This document shows positions 13,677 to 21,929 of a stretch of DNA of 64,000 bases, in pieces. The DNA comes from Ralstonia insidiosa (GTDB taxonomy: Bacteria > Pseudomonadota > Gammaproteobacteria > Burkholderiales > Burkholderiaceae): positions 3,286,001 through 3,350,000 of the forward strand of contig NZ_VZPV01000001.1 of the NCBI RefSeq assembly GCF_008801405.1, read 5' to 3'. Within the stretch, counting starts at the first letter, position 1. The number at the start of each line of letters is the position of its first letter. The notes under the pieces are model-generated. The model was not told where the DNA came from. It saw only the letters and a program-made list of their open reading frames with translations, and ran no database searches. The translations under genes were made by a program, and so were the position numbers.

Positions 13677-15447
13677 TACGCAAGTCACAGAAAAGGAGTT
13701 CCTGGAAGAACTCCAGAAGCTCGGTGCTCAGCTGCGACGTGACATCGAGGCATACCAAAGCGGCCTGGACACGAGTCCGGCCGCGATTGCTGAGCGCCGC
13801 CGCCGCGTCCTGGTCGACGGCGATTTCCAGTTCTTCGCCTACACCTACTTCCCGCATCACATTCGCGGCGAGCCGTCGATGTTCCAGGGACAGTTCTGCA
13901 CGCGGTTCCCGCAGTTGCTGCGTCAGGCCGGCGGCGTTAAGGAATGGTGGATCGCGCCACGGGGCGAGGCCAAATCGTCACTGTTGACCAAGGTTGGCCC
14001 GGTGTGGATTTCGGTGCAGGGGCTCCTGCAGCGCGAAGAGGTGCGCAAGGAGGTGGGCTGGCAAGGCCCGCCTCCACCGTTCATCGACTACGGCATCTTG
14101 TTGGGCGCGGAGACCAAGCTGCCTACCAAGCTGCTGGAAGTCATCAAGACTGAGCACATCGCCAACTCAGTGCTGGCGGTTGACTTCCCCGAGGTGTGCG
14201 GCAAGGGCAGCACCTGGAAGGTTGGCGAAATCGTCACGCGCACGGGCGTTAAGTTCGAGCCGTTCGGCGCTGAGCAGGCCATCCGGGGCACGTTCCACGG
14301 GGCGTCTCGCCCCAAGGTGCTCTTTGGCGATGATCTGATTACCGACGCCGAGGCGAAGAGCCCGACTGAGCGCGAGAACCGCTGGACCTGGCTGACCAAG
14401 GCCATCGACTACCTCGGGCCGCCTGACGGTACGGTCAAGTACCTGGGCGTGGGCACGATCCTGGACAAAGACGATCCGATCTCGCGGGCCAAGAAGACCA
14501 TCGGCCACGTGGTCCACCACTTCCGCGCGCTCGTCAAGTTGCCGGTGAACATGGACTTGTGGGAGCAATGCGAGCAGCTGATGCGCAATGCCGACAAGCC
14601 GTTTGTGGAGCAGGCCCTTGCACAGGGCAAGGTGGTCGCCGAAACGGAACTGCCGTCCTTCCAGTTCTACCTGGAGAACAAGGCCGGCATGGACGAAGGC
14701 GCGGTGATTTCCTGGCCAACCGTGCGTTCGCTGTTCTGGTTGATGCGTCAGCGGGCCACCTCGCCGCGCGCCTTCGCCACCGAAATGCAGGGCGATCCGC
14801 GCTCCGACGAAGACAAGGTCTTCGGGAACATCACGTTCTGGGTGCAGCGGCTGCAGCACTGGATCATGTACGGGGCTTGTGATCCGTCGATGGGCAAGGG
14901 CGAAACGTCCGACCCGTCCGCCATCCTGGTCGGTGGCTTGGATACGTGGAACATGAAGCTGCACGTGGTGGAAGCCGTAATCAAGCGCCGCGTGATATCG
15001 AAACTGGAAGCCGACCTGATCGACGCTCAGCGCGAGTTCAAATGTCGAGCCTGGGCGTTCGAGAACAACAACGCCTATGAGCACTCGCGGCAGACGTTCA
15101 TGATCAACGCTGCGCTCAAGGGTGTGCCGCTGCCGCTGGTGGGTATCACCGCCACGGTGGCGCCAGAAGTTCGCATCGACTCCCTGGAGCCGTACATCAC
15201 GGACCGGGTAGCGCCGATGATCCTGTTGCACGCCAAGCTGACTGCGCTGCTTTCAGAGCTGGACACCTGGCCCGAGCCGCAATCAGGGCATCACTACGAC
15301 GGTCTGACCGCCTTGCATCTGCTTTGGTACATCGCCAGCACGCGGGGCAATGGCCACTTCGAGTTCACGGCCGCCAGCCGTCACTCCTCCACCGCAGAAA
15401 CGCAATCCGAGCATAGCGGCGATTCGCCGTTCGCCGGCAACTGGTAA
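13669..15447 (+). CDS. Terminase large subunit (Mu gp28-like)
   Basis: A 592-residue DNA-packaging motor. The ATPase part has a Walker A variant APRGEAKS (residues 96-103) and a Walker B VLFGDD (D221, D222). The nuclease part begins near ACDPSMGKGETSDPSAILVGG, whose first Asp is a metal ligand, and continues with AWAFENNNAYEHSRQTF. The start MADTQVTEKEFLEEL at 13669 is used since the longer open frame upstream is the small-subunit gene. Mu-like phages package by headful from a transposed copy and carry host DNA at the ends. Confidence 0.95.
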   Translation: MADTQVTEKEFLEELQKLGAQLRRDIEAYQSGLDTSPAAIAERRRRVLVDGDFQFFAYTYFPHHIRGEPSMFQGQFCTRFPQLLRQAGGVKEWWIAPRGEAKSSLLTKVGPVWISVQGLLQREEVRKEVGWQGPPPPFIDYGILLGAETKLPTKLLEVIKTEHIANSVLAVDFPEVCGKGSTWKVGEIVTRTGVKFEPFGAEQAIRGTFHGASRPKVLFGDDLITDAEAKSPTERENRWTWLTKAIDYLGPPDGTVKYLGVGTILDKDDPISRAKKTIGHVVHHFRALVKLPVNMDLWEQCEQLMRNADKPFVEQALAQGKVVAETELPSFQFYLENKAGMDEGAVISWPTVRSLFWLMRQRATSPRAFATEMQGDPRSDEDKVFGNITFWVQRLQHWIMYGACDPSMGKGETSDPSAILVGGLDTWNMKLHVVEAVIKRRVISKLEADLIDAQREFKCRAWAFENNNAYEHSRQTFMINAALKGVPLPLVGITATVAPEVRIDSLEPYITDRVAPMILLHAKLTALLSELDTWPEPQSGHHYDGLTALHLLWYIASTRGNGHFEFTAASRHSSTAETQSEHSGDSPFAGNW

Positions 15448-15452
15448 CGATC

Positions 15453-17093
15453 ATGGCAACCATCGTTGACGTCAATGGCAACCCCATCCAGCAGGCAGTG
15501 CTGCGCGAGCAGCAAACCGCCGAGCTGACCTACCTGCACCGCGAATACGCCAACCACCCGGCGCGCGGCATGACGCCGTACAAGCTCGCGCGCCTGCTGG
15601 AAGAAGCCGAGCGCGGACGCCTGCAAGCGCAGACGGACCTGTTCCTGGACATGGAAGAGCGGGATGCGCACATCTATTCGGAGATGAGCAAGCGCAAGCG
15701 CGCCGTCCTTAACATCGAGTGGACGGTCGAGCCCCCCAAGAATCCGAGCGCCAGGGAAAAGCGCGACGCGGCCATGGTCCAGGAGCTTGTCAGCGACATC
15801 CCCGGCAAGGAAGACATGATCCTGGACATGCTCGACGGTATCGGGCATGGCTTCTCGATGCTGGAAATCGAGTGGCAGCAACTCGGTGCGAGCTGGCTGC
15901 CAAAGACGCTGCATCACCGGCCGCAGTCGTGGTTCCAGATCTCGCAGAACGACCAGAACGTGATCCGCTTGCGCGACAACTCGCCCGATGGGGCGACGCT
16001 GCTCCCCTTTGGCTGGATTCAGCACGTGCACAAGGCCAAGTCGGGCTACGTGTCGCGCAGCGGCCTGCATCGCGTGTTGGCATGGCCGTACCTGTTCAAG
16101 CACTACGCCGTGCGCGACCTGGCTGAGTTGCTGGAGATCTACGGCATGCCGCTGCGCCTGGGCAAATACCCGTCCGGTGCTGGTGATGCAGAGAAGTCGG
16201 CGCTGCTGCGTGCCGTCACGCAGTTGGGGCACTCGGCCGCCGGGATCATTCCCGAGGGAATGTCCATCGAATTCGAGAACGCCAGCAACGGCACCGAAGT
16301 GCCGTTCAGTGTCATGTTCGACATGATGGAGCGGGCACAGTCCAAGGCGATCCTGGGCGGCACGCTCACCAGCCAGGCCGACGGCAAGACATCAACCAAT
16401 GCGCTGGGCGAGGTACACAACGAAGTGCGCCACGACATCCAGGCATCGGACTGCCGGCAGCTCGCTCCGACCCTGAGCCGTGACATCGTGTATCCGCTCC
16501 TGGTGCTCAACGGAGGTCAGGCGGACAATCCACGTCGGCGCCCGCGCGTGGTCTTCCACGTGAGCGAACCGGAAGACATGGGCGCGCTGGCTACCAACGT
16601 GCAGACGCTGGTGAACATTGGGCTGCCGGTTGGCCAGGACTGGGCCTACGAGAAGTTCAACATCCCCAAGCCCAAGGACGGCGAGGCGACGCTGCAACCG
16701 CAACGCCAGTCAGCGGCGCCGACGCCGGCACCGGACGGGTCAGAGACGCCGCCCACCGATCCCTCTGTTGCGGCCAACCGTAGCCGACTGCACGCCGCGC
16801 TGGCCATCCTGCGCGGCACCGACAGTCCGCAGCCGTTCCAGGATCAGGTGCAGATGGACAAGGCCGTCGACCAGCTCGGCCAGGACGGCACCCTGCAGCG
16901 CCAAGCCGTCGAGCTGCTATCCGATGTGCTCAAGCGCCTGCAGGAGGCGCCGTCGGCGGACGCAGCGCTGGGCTTGCTGGCCGAGCTGTTCCCGGACATG
17001 GACGACAGCGCACTGCAGGAGAGCCTGGCCAACATGCTGTTCGCTGCCGACCTGGTCGGACGCCTGACGGCCGACGACAGCGACCAGGCGTAA
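15453..17093 (+). CDS. Portal protein (Mu gp29-like, DUF935)
   Basis: A 546-residue protein of the Mu gp29 family. Typical segments are MTPYKLARLLEEAERGRLQAQTDLFLDMEERDAHIYSEMSKRKRAVL, then MSKRKRAVLNIEWTVEPP, and GGTLTSQADGKTSTNALGEVHNEVRHDI. It forms the ring through which DNA enters and leaves the head. The last 150 residues are Ala/Gln/Pro-rich followed by helices. The gene lies 5 nt after the large terminase and 3 nt before the gpF-like gene. Confidence 0.95.
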   Translation: MATIVDVNGNPIQQAVLREQQTAELTYLHREYANHPARGMTPYKLARLLEEAERGRLQAQTDLFLDMEERDAHIYSEMSKRKRAVLNIEWTVEPPKNPSAREKRDAAMVQELVSDIPGKEDMILDMLDGIGHGFSMLEIEWQQLGASWLPKTLHHRPQSWFQISQNDQNVIRLRDNSPDGATLLPFGWIQHVHKAKSGYVSRSGLHRVLAWPYLFKHYAVRDLAELLEIYGMPLRLGKYPSGAGDAEKSALLRAVTQLGHSAAGIIPEGMSIEFENASNGTEVPFSVMFDMMERAQSKAILGGTLTSQADGKTSTNALGEVHNEVRHDIQASDCRQLAPTLSRDIVYPLLVLNGGQADNPRRRPRVVFHVSEPEDMGALATNVQTLVNIGLPVGQDWAYEKFNIPKPKDGEATLQPQRQSAAPTPAPDGSETPPTDPSVAANRSRLHAALAILRGTDSPQPFQDQVQMDKAVDQLGQDGTLQRQAVELLSDVLKRLQEAPSADAALGLLAELFPDMDDSALQESLANMLFAADLVGRLTADDSDQA

Positions 17094-17096
17094 CGC

Positions 17097-18467
17097 ATGG
17101 CAACGCTCACCGACGCCGATATCCGTGCCGTCTTCCGCATGCCGCCGGAAGACGCCATCGCCTTTGTTAAGCAGAAAGGTTTCCAGATCGGCTGGAACTG
17201 GTACGAGGTGAGAGACGCGGCGCACGCGCAGGCGTTCACGGTGGCCAAGGTTGCCCGGCTCGATGTCCTGCAGGACATCCGCAGCGCTGTCGAATCCGTC
17301 TTCGAGAAAGGCTGGAGCCTCGGCACCTTCAAGCGCAACCTGACACCGATCCTGCAGGCCAAGGGCTGGTGGGGCAAGCAGGTCATCGTGGATGGCGAGG
17401 GCGGTGCCGAGGTGGCCCAGCTCGGCAGCCCGCGCCGCCTGGAGACCATCTACCGCACCAACGTGCAGAGCGCGATGATGGCCGCGCGCTACAAGCAGAT
17501 GCTGGCCAACGCGCGCTTCCGGCCGTATTGGATGTACGTGGCCGTCATGGACGGCCGCACACGCCCATCGCACGCGGCGTTAAACGGCCGGGTGTTCCGG
17601 TACGACGATCCGATTTGGCAGTACCTGTACCCGCCCAACGGCTACAACTGCCGCTGCCGTGTGGTGGCCCTGTCCGAGCGCGACATGAAGCGCCGGGGCC
17701 TGGTGCTGTCGTCCAGCGACGGCATGCTGGTGACACGCGAGATTGATGCCGGCGTCGACCCGCGTACTGGCGAGGTCTACCGAACGGAGCAGACCGGCAT
17801 TCGCCTGGTGCACGACGGCAAACCGATCACGTTCTATCCGGACGCCGGCTTTAACTACAACCACGGCGCCGCCGGCCTGGAGCAGGCCAGCCAGGTGCTG
17901 GCCCGCAAGGTGGAGTTCGCCGACCCGGAGCTGGGCGCCCAGGCAATGCAGTCAGCGCTGCACCTGGTGCTGCCCCAGCTCGCGGCCGAGTACCGCACGT
18001 GGGCCAGCCAGGTCATCGAGGCGGGGCGCGCGGCGAACAACTACCGGGTGGTGGGAGCGCTGCAGCCCGACGTGCTGGCGGCGCTCAAGCGCATGGACAT
18101 CCAGCCGGAGACGGCTGCGCTGACCGTGCGCGATGCCGAGCTGCTGCACCTGGCACGCGATACCAAGACAGCACGCAGCGCGGCACTTCCCATGGACGAC
18201 ATCCTGGCCCTGCCGTTTCGCCTGGCGTCGCCCCAGGCCATCCTGTGGGATTTGGAAGACCCGGCGCTGGTGTACGTGTTCCAGAGCGACGGTCTGCAGA
18301 AGAAGAGCAAGGTGGTGGTGCGCGTCGACTTCGCACAGCAGACACGTGACGACAGCGGCCGACAGAAAGGGGCACGCAACGCGGTACGAACGGCGGGATT
18401 GGTGGAGGCTGCAGACCTGGCCAACGGGAAGCGTTACACGGTGTTGACCGGAAAGATGGAGGAGTGA
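17097..18467 (+). CDS. Mu gpF-like minor head protein with C-terminal nuclease-like domain
   Basis: A 456-residue virion protein. Residues about 120-210 hold the Mu F-like head-morphogenesis domain, with TIYRTNVQSAMMAARYKQM, then VAVMDGRTRPSHAALNGRVF and the Cys/Arg motif YNCRCRV. The C-terminus (about 345-456: LPMDDILALPFRLASPQAILWDLEDPALVYVFQ..., KVVVRVDF, GARNAVRTAGLV) resembles the PBECR-type domains (Barnase/EndoU/colicin-like folds) described at the end of such head proteins. That domain could be a nuclease or toxin carried in the virion; this is an inference. The stop codon lies in the first helix of a structured RNA candidate. Confidence 0.88.
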   Translation: MATLTDADIRAVFRMPPEDAIAFVKQKGFQIGWNWYEVRDAAHAQAFTVAKVARLDVLQDIRSAVESVFEKGWSLGTFKRNLTPILQAKGWWGKQVIVDGEGGAEVAQLGSPRRLETIYRTNVQSAMMAARYKQMLANARFRPYWMYVAVMDGRTRPSHAALNGRVFRYDDPIWQYLYPPNGYNCRCRVVALSERDMKRRGLVLSSSDGMLVTREIDAGVDPRTGEVYRTEQTGIRLVHDGKPITFYPDAGFNYNHGAAGLEQASQVLARKVEFADPELGAQAMQSALHLVLPQLAAEYRTWASQVIEAGRAANNYRVVGALQPDVLAALKRMDIQPETAALTVRDAELLHLARDTKTARSAALPMDDILALPFRLASPQAILWDLEDPALVYVFQSDGLQKKSKVVVRVDFAQQTRDDSGRQKGARNAVRTAGLVEAADLANGKRYTVLTGKMEE

Positions 18468-18591
18468 CCGCCGTGGAGGGGCGCCATTCCGGAGCTGGGC
18501 CGCTTGGCTTATCCGGTGTCCCTCATGTAGCGGCCAGGTTGAAACCTGGCCCCAGCGAGCAGCCCGGCGACTTTCTGTCGTCACGGCGGTC
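18466..18591 (+). ncRNA. Candidate structured RNA between gpF-like and gpG genes
   Basis: A 126-nt element closed by a perfect 10-bp helix, GACCGCCGTG (18466-18475) with CACGGCGGTC (18582-18591). Inside are P2, GAGGGGCGCC (18476-18485) with GGTGTCCCTC (18515-18524), a 10-bp helix with two G-U pairs; P3, GGCCAGGT with ACCTGGCC (18532-18539, 18544-18551) around a TGAA tetraloop; and P4, GCGAC (18567-18571) with GTCGT (18577-18581). P2 abuts P1 directly and P4 abuts its other strand, giving a four-way junction. GCTGGG (18494-18499) could pair with CCCAGC (18551-18556) as a pseudoknot. G-U pairs favour an RNA rather than a DNA site. No known class is recognised. Confidence 0.65.
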
Positions 18592-18620
18592 GGAATCCAG
18601 ACTATAGCAAAGGTGAACGA

Positions 18621-19088
18621 ATGAGCCAGATGATCGACCTGGAAGTGAACGACGCAGCGCTCAATGCGTTGTTTGCCCGCTTCATGGAGCGGGTCACGAA
18701 TGCACAGCCCGCCATGCAGGAGATCGCGGAGACCCTGCACGAGCGCACGTCGCAAGCATTCGAGGAACAAGGCATCCCGCCCTGGGTTGACCTGGCCGAC
18801 TCGACCAAGGCCAAGCGCAAGGCGGATGGCACTTGGCCGGGCAATATCCTGCATGTCACGGGCACGCTGGCCGGCTCCTACACCGCCTCATCTGGGCCTG
18901 ACTACGCAATGCTGTCCAGCTTCGTGGAGTACGCGGCGATCCAGAACTTTGGTGGCAAGGCCGGGCGTGGGCTGGCAGCCACGATTCCAGCTCGGCGCCA
19001 GGTCCCTGTGGACGACAATCAGCAATTGCTCCCAGAGGTCCGCGACGATATCCTGGCTTTCCTGGCGAACTATCTCGAAACCGCCTGA
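18621..19088 (+). CDS. Virion morphogenesis protein, Mu gpG-like
   Basis: A 155-residue protein of the phage virion-morphogenesis family (Mu gpG, P2 gpS type). The typical elements are MIDLEVNDAALNALFARFMERVTN, then IAETLHERTSQAFEEQGIPPWVDLADSTKAKRK and the family block ILHVTGTLAGSYTASSG...YAAIQNFGGKAGRG. It acts in head or head-tail completion. A good AAAGGTGA ribosome site precedes the start. It stands between a structured RNA candidate and a regulatory intergenic region. Confidence 0.92.
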   Translation: MSQMIDLEVNDAALNALFARFMERVTNAQPAMQEIAETLHERTSQAFEEQGIPPWVDLADSTKAKRKADGTWPGNILHVTGTLAGSYTASSGPDYAMLSSFVEYAAIQNFGGKAGRGLAATIPARRQVPVDDNQQLLPEVRDDILAFLANYLETA

Positions 19089-19341
19089 AATCGCTCGCCA
19101 AGCCGCGTCGTACTGCGGTTTTGCCCGTAGAGGCGTTTAAACAGCCTCAGGCGGCGCGCAAGGAGAATACAGCCATACGGGTAGCAGGCGCCCCAAGATA
19201 CCCGCGTTAAACATACGTTAAATCGCCTGCTAGGCGCATTCAGGCAGGCCACCAACACCGCGCAGGCGCGAGCGGACGAATCAGGGCTCCCTGACATTCG
19301 TCCAGCTACGACCAACCTCTCCCCCTCGGCACGATGGCGTC
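19089..19341 (+). promoter_or_regulatory. Regulatory region before the protease/capsid genes
   Basis: This 253-bp gap has no gene. It holds GTTTAAAC, two direct copies of CGTTAAA at 19204-19221, and the palindrome TCAGGG-CT-CCCTGA followed by CATTCGTCCAGCT (19281-19306). That core matches the CTCCCTGACAT...GTCCA arm before the lysis genes. In Mu a C-activated late promoter (PI) lies at this same place, so an activator-dependent late promoter is likely. No good -35 box is seen, as expected for such promoters. Confidence 0.5.
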
Positions 19342-20400
19342 ATGACCTACGCCATCGCCGTCCTTTCCTATTCCGTTGAGCTGAACGCTGCAGAGCCGGC
19401 CGCGCCGATCAAGCTTCTGCCCGCTGGCGCATTCCGTTCGGTTGACGGCCGTCCCGCTGAGTGCCCCGCATGGGTCTGCACGGCAGCCGACGCGCAGCGC
19501 GTGATCAACGCGGCGAATGCGCAGAAGCGCAGCATCGTCATCGACTACGAGCACCAGACGCTCAACTCCGAAAAGAACGGTCTGCCGGCACCCGCGTCCG
19601 GCTGGTTCAAGGATATGGAGTGGCGCGAAGGAGATGGCCTCTGGGCCTCCGCGCCGGAATGGACCGACAAGGCCCGCCAGATGATCGCTGACGGCGAATA
19701 CAAATACCTGTCCCCCGTCTTCGCCTACGACAAGAACACGGGCGCCGTGCTGAAGCTGCTCCACGCCGCCCTGACCAATTTCCCCGCCCTGGATGACCTG
19801 CCGGAAGTGGCGCTAAGGGCGGCGGCGCACTTCCAACACGACCAATTCCTGGAGAACGTTATGCCCGAATGGCTCAAGAAGCTGCTGATGTCGCTTGGCA
19901 TCGACCCTGACAACGAGCAGGCCGCTACTGCTGCACTGACCGGCCTGAAGACTAAGGCCGACTCAGCTGCAGCCAAGGAAAGCGAGATCGTCGCGCTACG
20001 CGCGAAAGCTGAGGCCGCCGCAACCGGCAACCCCGATCCAGCCAAGTTCGTGCCCGTCGAGACGATGACCGCTCTGCAGACGCAAGTCGCCGCGCTGACC
20101 GCCAAGGTCAATGGCCGTGACGTCGAAGACGTCATCGAGGGAGCTCGCAAGGCCGGGAAGCTGCTCGAAGCGCAGGTGACATGGGCGCGCGAGCTGGGCA
20201 ACAAAGACATCGCCGCTCTGCGCTCGTTCGTGGACAGCGCGCCGGCCGTTGCGGCCCTGTCGCAGATGCAAACCGGCGGCCACGCCCCCGGCGGTTCAGC
20301 CAATGAAGGTGGCCTGTCTGAAGCGGAACTTGCCGTCTGCAAGTCGATGGGCATCGCGCCCGAAGACTTCAAGAAGACGCAGAAGGCCGACGCGGCTTAA
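19342..20400 (+). CDS. Head maturation protease with scaffold domain (Mu gpI-like)
   Basis: A 352-residue protein. Residues 1-160 match the Mu gpI protease family: AWVCTAADAQRVINAANAQKRSIVIDYEHQTLN, APASGWFKDMEWREGDGLWASAPEWTDKARQMIADGEYKYLSPVFAYDKNTG. The protease processes the capsid during assembly. Residues 174-352 are a coiled, Ala-rich scaffold, which can also be made alone from an internal start at 19861. The ATG at 19342 has no strong ribosome site. Confidence 0.92.
   Translation: MTYAIAVLSYSVELNAAEPAAPIKLLPAGAFRSVDGRPAECPAWVCTAADAQRVINAANAQKRSIVIDYEHQTLNSEKNGLPAPASGWFKDMEWREGDGLWASAPEWTDKARQMIADGEYKYLSPVFAYDKNTGAVLKLLHAALTNFPALDDLPEVALRAAAHFQHDQFLENVMPEWLKKLLMSLGIDPDNEQAATAALTGLKTKADSAAAKESEIVALRAKAEAAATGNPDPAKFVPVETMTALQTQVAALTAKVNGRDVEDVIEGARKAGKLLEAQVTWARELGNKDIAALRSFVDSAPAVAALSQMQTGGHAPGGSANEGGLSEAELAVCKSMGIAPEDFKKTQKADAA
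19861..20400 (+). CDS. Nested scaffold protein (Mu gpZ-like) from an internal start
   Basis: The in-frame ATG at 19861 (MPEWLKKLLMSLGIDPDNE) has CTGGAGAAC just upstream and begins exactly at the scaffold part of the protease. In Mu the I protease and Z scaffold share their C-terminus in this way. The 179-residue product is helical and acidic. Whether it is made is inferred from the ribosome site and the Mu precedent. Confidence 0.6.
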   Translation: MPEWLKKLLMSLGIDPDNEQAATAALTGLKTKADSAAAKESEIVALRAKAEAAATGNPDPAKFVPVETMTALQTQVAALTAKVNGRDVEDVIEGARKAGKLLEAQVTWARELGNKDIAALRSFVDSAPAVAALSQMQTGGHAPGGSANEGGLSEAELAVCKSMGIAPEDFKKTQKADAA

Positions 20401-20442
20401 CGCAGCGCGGCGCGGCTTCTCAATCAACTCCTGGAGTAACAC

Positions 20443-20850
20443 ATGACTGCAGCAACCGCTGATCGCAACACCTTCCGCCGAGCGGGGACCAACTACGCCT
20501 TTCCGATGAAAGGCGCGACCAAGATCTACACGGGGACGCTGGTTTGCCTGCTCGCCGGATTGGCCGTCAACGGCCGCCCCGGCACAGGCTTGTTCTGCGC
20601 AGGCGTTGCCCAAGAGACCGTCGACAACACCAACGGCACCGACGGTGCTGTGTCGATCAAGGTGCGTCGCGGCGAACTCTGGCGCTTCGATAACTCGGCC
20701 GGCGCCGACCAGATCACGCTCGCCGATGTCGGCAATGACGCCTACATCGTGGATGACTCCACGGTGGCGAAGACCAGTGCCACCAATACGCGCTCGGTTG
20801 CCGGGAAGATCCGTGACGTCGACGCTCAGGGCGTCTGGATCTACCTGTAA
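20443..20850 (+). CDS. Capsid decoration-like protein
   Basis: A 135-residue protein rich in beta strands and small residues (GTLVCLLAGLAVNGRPGTGLFCAGVAQETVDN..., VSIKVRRGELWRFDNSAGADQITLADVGNDAYIVDDSTVA, RSVAGKIRDVDAQGVWIYL). The final pattern (VAGKI--VD--GVW-) is common to decoration proteins of the DUF2190 type and their relatives. Its place between the protease/scaffold and the major capsid supports a head-stabilising role. A ribosome site CTGGAG lies upstream. Confidence 0.75.
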   Translation: MTAATADRNTFRRAGTNYAFPMKGATKIYTGTLVCLLAGLAVNGRPGTGLFCAGVAQETVDNTNGTDGAVSIKVRRGELWRFDNSAGADQITLADVGNDAYIVDDSTVAKTSATNTRSVAGKIRDVDAQGVWIYL

Positions 20851-20911
20851 CCCGCTCGCCCGGCTGTCTCCTGCAGGCAGCTAACTCCACCATCCCGGAG
20901 CCCAACAGAAA

Positions 20912-21805
20912 ATGGAAATCAACCGCCAGAACTTGGACGCGATGTTTCGCGGCTTCAATCTGACCTTTCAGGGTGCGTTCGATGCGGCGCCCTCCGACTT
21001 CGGTCAGATCGCCATGACCGTTCCGTCCAGCACCAGCCAAGAGGTCTACGCCTGGCTGGGCAAAAACACCCGCTTCCGCGAGTGGATCGGCGACCGCGTC
21101 GTGCAGAACCTCGCGTCCAACGACTTCACGATCAAGAACAAGCCGTGGGAAAACACCATCGGCGTCGAACGTGAGTCGATTGAAGACGACACCTACGGCC
21201 TCTACAAGCCGGCTATCCAGCAGTTGGGCCAGGACGCGAAAGAGCATCCGGACGAGCTGGTGTGGGGCCTTTGGAAAAACGGCTTCTCGCAGCCTTGCTA
21301 CGACGGCCAGTACTTCTTCGATACGGACCATCCGGTTGGTATCCCAGGCGGTGGCATCACGTCCGTTTCCAACTTCCAGGGTGGTACCGGCACGGGTTGG
21401 TACTTGCTGGACACCTCGCGGATGGTCAAGCCGATCATCTACCAGGTACGCAAGCCGTACACGTTCGTAGCCATGGACAAGGAAGACGACGAAAACGTCT
21501 TCCACCGCAAGGAGTTCCTGTACGGCGTTGACGCCCGCTCGAACGTCGGCTTCGGTCTGTGGCAACTGGCATTTGCCAGCCGCGAAGCGCTCGACTCCAA
21601 GTCGTTCAGCGATGCCTACGCGCAGATGCGCGCTTACAAGGGTGACAACGGCAAGCCGCTGAATATCCGTCCGAAGCTGCTCGTGGTGCCGCCCAACCTG
21701 CGCGAGCAAGCGCTTGAAGTCGTCAAGGCTGAGCGCAACGCCATGGGCGCGACCAACATCAACAAGGACGTCGTCGACGTGCTCGACACGTCGTGGCTCT
21801 CTTAA
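20912..21805 (+). CDS. Major capsid protein (Mu gpT-like)
   Basis: A 297-residue member of the Mu gpT major head subunit family: NRQNLDAMFRGFNLTFQGAFD, then YAWLGKNTRFREWIGDRVVQNLASNDFTIKNKPWENTIGVERESIEDDTYG, and the C-terminal KLLVVPPNLREQALEVVKAERNAMGATNINKDVVDVLDTSWL. It builds the icosahedral head. It is followed by a structured intergenic segment as in other Mu-like phages. Confidence 0.96.
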   Translation: MEINRQNLDAMFRGFNLTFQGAFDAAPSDFGQIAMTVPSSTSQEVYAWLGKNTRFREWIGDRVVQNLASNDFTIKNKPWENTIGVERESIEDDTYGLYKPAIQQLGQDAKEHPDELVWGLWKNGFSQPCYDGQYFFDTDHPVGIPGGGITSVSNFQGGTGTGWYLLDTSRMVKPIIYQVRKPYTFVAMDKEDDENVFHRKEFLYGVDARSNVGFGLWQLAFASREALDSKSFSDAYAQMRAYKGDNGKPLNIRPKLLVVPPNLREQALEVVKAERNAMGATNINKDVVDVLDTSWLS

Positions 21806-21807
21806 CC

Positions 21808-21929
21808 GCATAACACCCCGCCGCGAGAACGCCCGCGCGACGCCATAAGCGCGGGGGAAGGAAGCCAGGAACCCGTGGCGCTGTAGCTGGGTTCCTGAGC
21901 GAACCGGACAACCCAATCAGGAGGGCCTT
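21808..21929 (+). ncRNA. Structured element downstream of gpT (possible Mu-gpT-DE RNA)
   Basis: Two stem-loops fill the gap after the capsid gene: CCCGCGC (21832-21838) with GCGCGGG (21849-21855), and CAGGAACCC (21866-21874) with GGGTTCCTG (21889-21897). A conserved RNA structure named Mu-gpT-DE has been described downstream of gpT genes; the location fits, but the match to its consensus is not checked here. The second hairpin might also trim transcription between capsid and the following genes. Confidence 0.5.

Noticed and set aside
18466..18591. tRNA or tmRNA reading of the four-helix element
   Set aside because: The closing stem is 10 bp instead of 7, no T-loop GTTCGA-type sequence or CCA end is present, and the arm sizes do not fit.
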